Positions 6,144 to 12,099 of a DNA stretch of 12,099 nt are shown here, in pieces. Source of the DNA: Burkholderiales bacterium (GTDB lineage: Bacteria > Pseudomonadota > Gammaproteobacteria > Burkholderiales > Burkholderiaceae_C); contig SXXD01000120.1 of NCBI GenBank assembly GCA_005789685.1, forward strand, positions 1-12,099, in the 5' to 3' direction. How positions within the stretch are numbered: position 1 is the stretch's first letter; each line of letters begins with the position of its first letter. A program made the translations under genes and the position numbers. The notes beneath the pieces were generated by a model. The model was not told the origin of the DNA. It was given only the letters and a program-made list of their open reading frames with translations, and did no database searches.

Positions 6144-6686
6144 CTAACGACTGCTAAGCCAAAACGGATGGGGCAAGTCATTGACTTTCTGCGCGGCCAC
6201 AATTCGTTGCACACATTTAGCGGGTTGATCCCAATACCCATCTTCATAGGCAATGACATGCAGTTGGGCACATGTTTGAAGCAACTCGCCAGGCTTGAGC
6301 AAGAAGTCAGGACGCGAAGGTTTGCCAAATTTCTCATGGCCCAGAGCGAAAGTTTCGTAAATCAAGAGCCCCTCTGGCGCCAAGCATTCCAAAATGCGCG
6401 GCATCAGTGGGCGCCATAAGTAATTGGTAACGACCACGACATCAAAGGTCTGGCCGCTGAAGGGCCAGGGCCCGCCTTCGATGTCAGCCTCGACGACTTT
6501 TCCGTAGGCAATTGCTTCCGCCAAGGCCTCGGCAGAGCGGTCTAGACCTGTGCAAAGGTGCCCTAGGCTTTGAAAGTACCTCATGTGCCTGCCTGCGCCA
6601 CAAGCCAGGTCCAAAACCTGACTTTGAGGTTTGGCCAAGTGCGACCATCGCTGAACCCAAAGGGAGGGGGCTTCTGTGCCGTGCAT
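6144..6686 (-). CDS. Class I SAM-dependent methyltransferase, substrate unknown
   Basis: This is a 180-residue Rossmann-type methyltransferase. Motif I is VLDLACGAGRHMRYF (24-38), followed by the acidic end of strand 2 in TGLDRS (46-51). ADIEGGPWPF (67-76) contributes the adenine-side acidic residue, and FDVVVVTNYLWRP (81-93) is motif II/III. Then come LLIYETFALGHEKFG (107-121) and RPDFLLKPGELL (125-136), a pattern seen in a widespread group often labelled methyltransferase or TehB-like. No substrate can be read from the sequence. The ATG at 6686 is supported by AGGAG (6701-6697) ten bases upstream. An open frame continues upstream to 6833 but overlaps the parE start and has no family pattern. 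It heads the dapA-bamC cluster and diverges from parE across 137 bases. No convincing promoter for it was found. Confidence 0.8.
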   Translation of the reverse strand: MHGTEAPSLWVQRWSHLAKPQSQVLDLACGAGRHMRYFQSLGHLCTGLDRSAEALAEAIAYGKVVEADIEGGPWPFSGQTFDVVVVTNYLWRPLMPRILECLAPEGLLIYETFALGHEKFGKPSRPDFLLKPGELLQTCAQLHVIAYEDGYWDQPAKCVQRIVAAQKVNDLPHPFWLSSR

Positions 6687-6809
6687 TGTCTCAATACTCC
6701 TGTTGAATCTCGTTTTCTGGAAAGCTGCGTGCCACGCATGATGCCCGATTGTGAAGACAAATCCCTGCCTGAACTGTAAATTTATCCAGTACTTTGTTTG
6801 AATTCGCAC

Positions 6810-6815
6810 TACAAT
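6810..6815 (+). promoter_or_regulatory. Candidate -10 element of parE, 8 bases before the ATG
   Basis: TACAAT matches the -10 consensus at five of six positions. Only eight bases separate it from the parE ATG at 6824, so transcription would start at about 6822-6824, giving a leaderless or nearly leaderless mRNA. No Shine-Dalgarno occurs in this interval. The -35 region (6787-6792) does not resemble TTGACA, so the promoter is uncertain. Confidence 0.35.
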
Positions 6816-6823
6816 CTGCGCCC

Positions 6824-8806
6824 ATGGCCACATCTACCTCTGCAAAACCATCTCCCGAATATGGCGAAGGCTCCATTCGAGTTCTGAAAGGCTTAGAGCC
6901 CGTCAAGCAACGCCCGGGCATGTACACCCGAACCGACAACCCCTTACACGTCATTCAAGAGGTGCTAGACAACGCAGCCGACGAAGCGCTGGCGGGTCAT
7001 GGAAAGAAAATCAAAGTCACCCTTCATGCCGATGGCTCGGTCAGTATTGAAGACGATGGCCGCGGTATTCCATTCGGGCTGCACCCTGAAGAAAAAGCGC
7101 CTGTCATTGAGTTGGTCTTCACGCGATTGCATGCGGGCGGTAAATTCGACAAGGGCAGTGGCGGCGCCTACAGTTTTTCAGGCGGCCTGCATGGCGTAGG
7201 TGTAAGTGTCACCAACGCCCTGGCCAAGCGCTTGGAAGCCATCAGCTACCGTGAAGGTCAAGTGGCCGCATTGGCATTTTCTGGCGGTGATGTGATTGAA
7301 CAACTCGTCACCCGCAAAGCCGCAGAGGGCGATCGCAAGCAGGGCACCACGGTGCGTGTTTGGCCCGATGCCAAGTATTTCGAATCGAGTGTCTTGCCCA
7401 TGACCGAACTCACGCATTTGCTTCGAAGCAAGGCGGTGCTCATGCCCGGCGTCACAGTGACCTTGTTCAACGAAAAAACCAAAGAGACCCAAACTTGGCA
7501 ATACAAAGCCGGACTGCGCGATTACCTCATGCAAACTTTGAATGGCGATCCCGTCATTCCGCTGTTCGAAAATGAAGGCTTTGCAGACAGCAACCACGAC
7601 AGCTTTGCAGAAGGCGAAGGTGCCAGTTGGGCGGTGGCATTTACCGAAGATGGCCAGCCTGTTCGCGAAAGCTATGTCAACCTCATTCCCACCACGGCCG
7701 GCGGTACGCACGACAGCGGTTTGCGTGATGGTTTGTTCACAGCAGTCAAGAGCTTCATCGAACTGCACAGCTTGCTGCCAAAGGGCGTCAAACTCATGCC
7801 CGAAGATGTGTTTGCGCGCGCCAGTTTTGTGTTGTCGGCCAAGGTGCTCGACCCGCAATTCCAAGGTCAAATCAAAGAGCGCTTGAATTCGCGCGATGCG
7901 GTGCGTTTGGTGTCTAGCTTTGTGCGCCCCAGCCTTGAGTTGTGGCTGAACGAGCATGTGGAATACGGCAAAAAGTTGGCTGAGTTGGCCATCAAGGCCG
8001 CGCAGCATCGTCAAAAAGCCGGTCAAAAAGTGGAGAAGCGCAAGAGTTCAGGCGTGGCAGTTTTACCCGGTAAACTGACAGATTGTGAAAGCAAAGACAT
8101 TGCACACAACGAAGTGTTTTTGGTCGAGGGCGACTCGGCGGGTGGCAGTGCCAAAATGGGCCGCGACAAAGAGTGCCAAGCCATTCTGCCTTTGCGCGGC
8201 AAGGTGCTTAACACCTGGGAGGTTGATCGCGATCGTTTGTTTGCCAATAATGAAATTCACGACATCTCGGTGGCCATCGGAGTCGATCCACATGGCCCCA
8301 ACGACTCGCCCGATTTGTCGGGTTTGCGTTACGGCAAGATTTGCATCTTGAGTGATGCCGATGTTGACGGCTCGCACATTCAGGTCTTGCTCTTGACGCT
8401 GTTTTTCCGTCACTTTCCAAAGCTCATTGAAACCGGCAATTTGTTTGTCGCTCGCCCGCCACTGTTCCGAGTCGATGCGCCTGCGCGTGGCAAAAAACCA
8501 GCCGCCAAAATGTATGCATTGGACGATGGTGAGTTACAAAGTATCTTAGACAAACTGCGCAAAGACGGCGTGCGCGAAGGCGCATGGAGCATCAGCCGAT
8601 TCAAAGGCTTGGGCGAGATGAATGCAGAGCAATTGTGGGAAACCACGCTCAATCCAGACACACGTCGTTTGCTACCTGTCCAACTGGGCACCCTGGACTT
8701 TGCACAAACCGAAAGTTTGATCACCCAACTGATGGGCAAGGGCGAAGCGGCAGCTCGCCGCGAACTGATGGAGTTGCACGGTGATGACATTGAAGTTGAC
8801 ATCTAA
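6824..8806 (+). CDS. parE: DNA topoisomerase IV subunit B
   Basis: ParE is the ATPase subunit of topoisomerase IV (ParC2ParE2), which unlinks daughter chromosomes. In 660 residues the GHKL ATPase domain shows EVLDNAADEA (46-55, general base E46 and Mg ligand N50), DDGRGIP (77-83) and the ATP lid around GGLHGVGVSVTNAL (120-133). The transducer carries PQFQGQIKERL (344-354), where the usual QTK loop reads QIK (Q349, K351 kept). The TOPRIM domain has VEGDSAGGSAKMGRD (434-448, E435) and the metal-binding SDADVDGSH (510-518). PLRGKVLNTWEV (456-467) and RFKGLGEMNAEQLW (592-605) are also typical. The length is that of ParE (about 630-660), not of the roughly 800-residue GyrB. The ATG at 6824 is chosen over TTG 6794, which would add ten poor residues. 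parC follows 50 bases downstream. Confidence 0.96.
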   Translation: MATSTSAKPSPEYGEGSIRVLKGLEPVKQRPGMYTRTDNPLHVIQEVLDNAADEALAGHGKKIKVTLHADGSVSIEDDGRGIPFGLHPEEKAPVIELVFTRLHAGGKFDKGSGGAYSFSGGLHGVGVSVTNALAKRLEAISYREGQVAALAFSGGDVIEQLVTRKAAEGDRKQGTTVRVWPDAKYFESSVLPMTELTHLLRSKAVLMPGVTVTLFNEKTKETQTWQYKAGLRDYLMQTLNGDPVIPLFENEGFADSNHDSFAEGEGASWAVAFTEDGQPVRESYVNLIPTTAGGTHDSGLRDGLFTAVKSFIELHSLLPKGVKLMPEDVFARASFVLSAKVLDPQFQGQIKERLNSRDAVRLVSSFVRPSLELWLNEHVEYGKKLAELAIKAAQHRQKAGQKVEKRKSSGVAVLPGKLTDCESKDIAHNEVFLVEGDSAGGSAKMGRDKECQAILPLRGKVLNTWEVDRDRLFANNEIHDISVAIGVDPHGPNDSPDLSGLRYGKICILSDADVDGSHIQVLLLTLFFRHFPKLIETGNLFVARPPLFRVDAPARGKKPAAKMYALDDGELQSILDKLRKDGVREGAWSISRFKGLGEMNAEQLWETTLNPDTRRLLPVQLGTLDFAQTESLITQLMGKGEAAARRELMELHGDDIEVDI

Positions 8807-8856
8807 GTGCTCAGTCAACGCCTTTCTGAATTGCTTAGATTTGAAATGATCCCAAC

Positions 8857-11226
8857 ATGAACGATCAACCGACCTTAGACCTTCAAAACAGCGAGTCCGA
8901 TGACTCTCTGAATTTGGCCACGTATGCGCAGCGCGCCTACCTTGAATATGCATTGAGCGTGGTCAAGGGCCGTGCCTTGCCTGATGTGTGTGACGGTCAA
9001 AAACCAGTCCAGCGTCGCATTTTGTATTCCATGTCTCGCATGGGCTTGGGCTTTTCGGGCGCCACGGGTGCCAAGCCAGTTAAAAGTGCGCGCGTGGTGG
9101 GCGATGTGTTGGGCCGTTTCCACCCCCATGGCGACCAAGCTGCATACGACGCTCTGGTGCGCATGGCACAAGACTTTAGCCAACGCTACCCACTCATTGA
9201 TGGCCAAGGCAACTTTGGCAGCCGCGATGGCGATGGCGCCGCGGCCATGCGCTACACAGAAGCACGTCTTTCCAAAATCACCACTCTGTTGTTGGATGAG
9301 ATAGACCAAGGTACCGTCGATTTCATTCCCAACTACGACGGTTCCACCGAAGAGCCGCGTCAGTTGTCAGCGCGTTTGCCCTTTGTGTTGATGAACGGTG
9401 CCAGCGGCATTGCAGTGGGCTTGGCCACTGAAATTCCCAGTCACAATTTGCGTGAAGTGGCAGATGCGTGCGTAGCCCTCATCAAGTCGCCCAAGCTCAC
9501 CAACGAAGAATTGTTTGCCTTGGTACCCGGCCCCGACTATCCAGGCGGTGGCCAAATCATCAGCCCTGCCTCCGACATTGCAGATGCCTATCGCACAGGC
9601 CGTGGCTCTCTGAAGGTGCGCGCGCGTTGGAAAATTGAAGACATGGCGCGGGGTCAATGGCAATTGGTGGTCACTGAACTGCCCATTGGCGTAAGCTCCC
9701 AAAAAGTGCTGGAAGAAATTGAAGAGCTCACCAACCCCAAAGTGAAGGCAGGCAAGAAAGCCCTGAGTGCAGACCAAATGCAACTCAAGGCCAGCGTCTT
9801 GTCCTTGCTCGATGTGGTGCGCGATGAGTCCAGCAAAGATGCTGCAGTGCGTTTGGTGTTTGAGCCTAAAACCAGCCGCATTGAGCAACAAGAACTCATC
9901 ACAGCTTTGCTGGCGCACACCAGCTTGGAAACTTCATCTCCCATCAACATGACCTCGGTTGGCATCGATGGCAAGCCGGTGCAAAAGTCATTGCGCCAAA
10001 TGTTGATTGAGTGGATTACTTTCCGCCAACAAACCATTGTGCGTCGCTCTGAGCATCGCCTAGGCAAGGTGATGGACCGCATCCATATTTTGGAAGGCCG
10101 TCAGTTGGTGTTGCTCAACATTGACGAAGTGATTGCCATCATTCGCCAAAGCGATGAGCCTAAGCAGGCTTTGATGATTCGTTTCAAACTGAGCGAGCGC
10201 CAGGCCGAAGACATCCTTGACATTCGCCTACGCCAACTGGCCCGTTTGGAAGGCATCAAGATTGAGCAAGAGTTGAAAGAGCTGCGCACCGAGCAAACAC
10301 AACTCGAAGAAATTTTGGCCAACCCTTCCGCACTCAAACGCTTGATGGTGAAAGAGATTGAGCAAGACGCCAAAGCATTTGCCGACCCGCGCCGCACACT
10401 CATCCAAGAAGAGAGGAAGGCTGTGGCCGAAGTGAAAGTGGTTGACGAACCTGTCACGGTGGTGGTGTCGGAAAAAGGTTGGGTGCGTGCACGCCAAGGC
10501 CATGGTCACGACGCTAGCAGTTTTGCATTCAAGGCTGGCGATGGTTTGTATGGCGCCTATGAATGTCGCACTGTCGATACATTGCTTGCCTTTGGCACTG
10601 CCCAAAAAGGCAGCGGCCGTGTGTACTCTGTGCCTGTTGCTGCGTTGCCTGGAGCGCGTGGCGATGGCCAGCCTGTGACCACGCTCATTGAACTGGAACC
10701 CGGCACTCAGATTGCTCATTACTTTGCAGGACCTTCAAACGCTACGCTCTTGCTTTCGAGTTCGGGCGGCTATGGTTTCATGGCGACAGTAGACAACATG
10801 ATTTCGCGTCAAAAAGGCGGGAAAGCTTTTCTCACAGTGGGCGAGGGCGAATCGGTGTGCGCACCATCGCATGTGTCGGGCTCAAACGCTACGCCGCAAC
10901 CAGGCGCTAAAGTGATGCCTGCCGCAACGCATGTCGCGTGTGCTTCCGCAGGGGGCCGCATTCTCACTTTTGAAATCAGTGAACTCAAGCTGATGGAGAA
11001 GGGTGGTCGTGGATTGATGCTGCTTGATTTGGAAGCCAAGGACACGCTGGCTGGCGCAGCCGCCTACACCCGCAGTGTGAAGCTCACGGGTATTGGCCGT
11101 GGCGGCAAAGACCGCGAAGAAACGCTTGAAATTAGAAGCTTGAACAATGCGCGGGCGGCCAGAGCGCGCAAAGGCAAGGCTGCTGATTTGGGCTTCAAGC
11201 CCACCCAAATTTCACGCGTTGAATAA
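8857..11226 (+). CDS. parC: DNA topoisomerase IV subunit A
   Basis: ParC is the DNA-cutting subunit of topoisomerase IV. In 789 residues the winged-helix region has [19 protein letters not shown] (46-64) and [13 protein letters not shown] (88-100). The catalytic tyrosine is Y133 in [12 protein letters not shown] (129-140). The tower and coiled-coil gate follow, including [20 protein letters not shown] around 460-480. The C-terminal pinwheel-like domain (about 525-789) contains [12 protein letters not shown] and lacks the GyrA box (QRRGGKG), as expected for ParC. In the quinolone region the E. coli S80 position is Gln94 and the E84 position is Asp98. The ATG at 8857 has no Shine-Dalgarno; AATGAT at 8845-8850 ends six bases before it. 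Adjacency to parE supports ParC over GyrA. The stop codon is 9 bases from that of the convergent regulator gene, and no terminator is visible between them. Confidence 0.95.
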   Translation: MNDQPTLDLQNSESDDSLNLATYAQRAYLEYALSVVKGRALPDVCDGQKPVQRRILYSMSRMGLGFSGATGAKPVKSARVVGDVLGRFHPHGDQAAYDALVRMAQDFSQRYPLIDGQGNFGSRDGDGAAAMRYTEARLSKITTLLLDEIDQGTVDFIPNYDGSTEEPRQLSARLPFVLMNGASGIAVGLATEIPSHNLREVADACVALIKSPKLTNEELFALVPGPDYPGGGQIISPASDIADAYRTGRGSLKVRARWKIEDMARGQWQLVVTELPIGVSSQKVLEEIEELTNPKVKAGKKALSADQMQLKASVLSLLDVVRDESSKDAAVRLVFEPKTSRIEQQELITALLAHTSLETSSPINMTSVGIDGKPVQKSLRQMLIEWITFRQQTIVRRSEHRLGKVMDRIHILEGRQLVLLNIDEVIAIIRQSDEPKQALMIRFKLSERQAEDILDIRLRQLARLEGIKIEQELKELRTEQTQLEEILANPSALKRLMVKEIEQDAKAFADPRRTLIQEERKAVAEVKVVDEPVTVVVSEKGWVRARQGHGHDASSFAFKAGDGLYGAYECRTVDTLLAFGTAQKGSGRVYSVPVAALPGARGDGQPVTTLIELEPGTQIAHYFAGPSNATLLLSSSGGYGFMATVDNMISRQKGGKAFLTVGEGESVCAPSHVSGSNATPQPGAKVMPAATHVACASAGGRILTFEISELKLMEKGGRGLMLLDLEAKDTLAGAAAYTRSVKLTGIGRGGKDREETLEIRSLNNARAARARKGKAADLGFKPTQISRVE

Positions 11227-11235
11227 AGCACAGGC

Positions 11236-11925
11236 TTATCTTTTGGGTGCGAAATGCATGCGCGGCACAAACTGGTAAGTGGAACGCCAGCATGTGGCCA
11301 AGAGCTCCTCGGGACCATTCCTGTGGGTTAACTTCTTGCGAAGTCTTGAGACACACACTTGCAAGCGCTTGTTGTTGTAAAAATCTGAGAGACCCCAAAT
11401 GGCCATTTCTAAGGCATCGCTTCGCAATGCTTGTTCGGGTGCCATGGCCAATTGCGTCAGCAGAACGGTTTCCATGGCGGTCAGCCCAATGGCATTGTTG
11501 GCTGGGCCTGTGAGCAATGCCCGCACAGGATCGATGGTCCATCCGGTTTTGAGGGTTCTGGGAAGTCTTGCGGCCAAGCGTTCAATGATGGCGATCAATT
11601 CACTGGGGTTGAACGGTTTGCTAATGCAGACGTCAGCACCCGCGGCAATTGCGGCAATGCGATCTTTGGGCTCGGTGGCAGGGGCAATCATGACAACACG
11701 AATTTCTGGGTGTTTGGCTAATTTGGCTGCATAGGTCAGACTTTGCTCGCCCAGTGTGAGGGCATCTAAAACCACAACGTCACTGATTTGGTAGGCGTTT
11801 TGTGAAGCTAAGTCTTTTGCGTCTATGTAGTGATGGCCTTGAATGCCAGCAGTATGGAGGTGCGCAAGGAACTGTTCCGCCAAGTTAGAGTCTTGTTCGA
11901 CGAAGCTGACACAGAGTTGTTTCAT
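11236..11925 (-). CDS. Orphan OmpR/PhoB-type response regulator with atypical receiver
   Basis: This 229-residue protein has an N-terminal receiver domain (about 1-118) and a C-terminal winged-helix DNA-binding domain (about 128-222). In the receiver the phospho-acceptor Asp54 (VVVLDALTLG, 50-59) and Lys103 (ISKPF, 101-105) are present. However, the acidic pair of the classic VEDD start reads VEQD (9-12), and the switch Thr/Ser position is Ala81 (VVMIAPAT, 77-84). Phosphorylation may therefore be weak or unconventional. The output domain shows LTAMETVLLTQLA (148-160) and, in the recognition helix region, NNKRLQVCVSRLRKKL (184-199), as in OmpR/PhoB. The ATG at 11925 has AGGA (11937-11934) eight bases upstream. 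No histidine kinase gene is next to it in this window. Targets and signal are unknown. It is convergent with parC, with a 9-base gap and no terminator. Confidence 0.85.
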   Translation of the reverse strand: MKQLCVSFVEQDSNLAEQFLAHLHTAGIQGHHYIDAKDLASQNAYQISDVVVLDALTLGEQSLTYAAKLAKHPEIRVVMIAPATEPKDRIAAIAAGADVCISKPFNPSELIAIIERLAARLPRTLKTGWTIDPVRALLTGPANNAIGLTAMETVLLTQLAMAPEQALRSDALEMAIWGLSDFYNNKRLQVCVSRLRKKLTHRNGPEELLATCWRSTYQFVPRMHFAPKR

Positions 11926-12099
11926 GGCGGTTTTCCTGTCTAAATGTTTACTTAAGAATTCATAATAGTTCTTTTTGTATTCATTTATTTTTCAATATTT
12001 GACAATTTCGTAGTTAAAAGTGATTAATAATTTTAGGAAAAGGCCATTTCTCCTCTCAAAACTATCAATAATTGCTTTGCCTTGCCATGAACTTGCAAA
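11926..12099. other. AT-rich upstream region of the response regulator gene
   Basis: This stretch is visibly richer in A and T than the genes around it. On the minus strand TATTAT (11967-11962) is a possible -10 for the regulator gene, with a start about 30 bases before its ATG, but no good -35 lies 16-18 bases upstream. On the plus strand there is a perfect TTGACA (11999-12004) with only a poor -10 (ATTAAT, 18-base spacer). AATAAT (12067-12072) precedes an ATG at 12087 that starts an open frame running off the window; four codons are too few to call a gene. AGGAAAA (12035-12041) and TTCTCCT (12048-12054) form an imperfect inverted repeat with one mismatch. Confidence 0.4.

Noticed and set aside
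6687..6833. 49-residue N-terminal extension of the methyltransferase.
   Set aside because: It overlaps the parE start, lacks conserved pattern, and the AGGAG site supports the ATG at 6686.
7178..8026. 282-codon open frame on the minus strand inside parE.
   Set aside because: It lies wholly antisense to a well-recognised gene, has no family pattern, and is rich in residues typical of antisense shadows.
9367..9918. 183-codon minus-strand open frame inside parC.
   Set aside because: Antisense shadow of the parC core, with no recognisable domain or start signal.
12087..12099. Start of a possible plus-strand gene (ATG AAC TTG CAA).
   Set aside because: Only four codons remain before the window ends, and there is no Shine-Dalgarno.
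1..12099. Mobile elements, CRISPR arrays, tRNA or rRNA genes, prophage or defence genes.
   Set aside because: I looked on both strands and saw no repeats, cloverleaf sequences, transposase or phage motifs. Most of the window is housekeeping genes with short gaps.

Overview
The window looks like an ordinary chromosomal core region of a betaproteobacterium. Burkholderiales, and most likely a Comamonadaceae-type genome of moderate GC, is suggested by the protein sequences and by the gene order coaBC-dut, dapA-bamC and parE-parC. This placement comes from recognising families, not from a search. I see no phage, insertion sequence, CRISPR array, tRNA or rRNA.

Layout. Positions 1-101 (minus) hold the first 33 codons of CTP synthase (pyrG), cut by the window edge. 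It diverges from coaBC (180-1409, plus), followed by dut (1455-1904, plus). dut meets, tail to tail with a 2-base gap, a SlyD/SlpA-type FKBP isomerase gene (1907-2413, minus). That gene diverges from a JmjC-type ribosomal oxygenase gene, RoxA/YcfD-like (2458-3624, plus). A leader of about 125 bases with a strong terminator-like hairpin then precedes a tiny Ala/Pro-rich lipoprotein gene (3750-3980, plus). This gene ends at a clear terminator (3997-4024) that can also serve the opposite strand.

The minus-strand cluster methyltransferase -> dapA -> bamC (6686 down to 4061) reads toward that same terminator. Diverging from it are parE (6824-8806) and parC (8857-11226), the two subunits of topoisomerase IV. 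parC converges, with a 9-base gap, on an orphan OmpR-type response regulator gene (11236-11925, minus). The last 174 bases are AT-rich upstream sequence.

Functionally the genes serve nucleotide supply (pyrG, dut), coenzyme A synthesis (coaBC), lysine/peptidoglycan precursor synthesis (dapA), outer-membrane assembly (bamC), protein folding and ribosome modification (FKBP, RoxA) and chromosome decatenation (parE, parC). No new multi-gene system is evident. The points most worth checking are non-coding: (i) the leader/possible small RNA between roxA and the lipoprotein gene; (ii) an intrinsic-terminator-like hairpin lying inside the FKBP coding sequence before its stop codon; (iii) several genes with no Shine-Dalgarno sequence but a -10-like hexamer 6-8 bases before the ATG, which suggests leaderless mRNAs; and (iv) unusual residues at the quinolone position of ParC and in the receiver domain of the response regulator.
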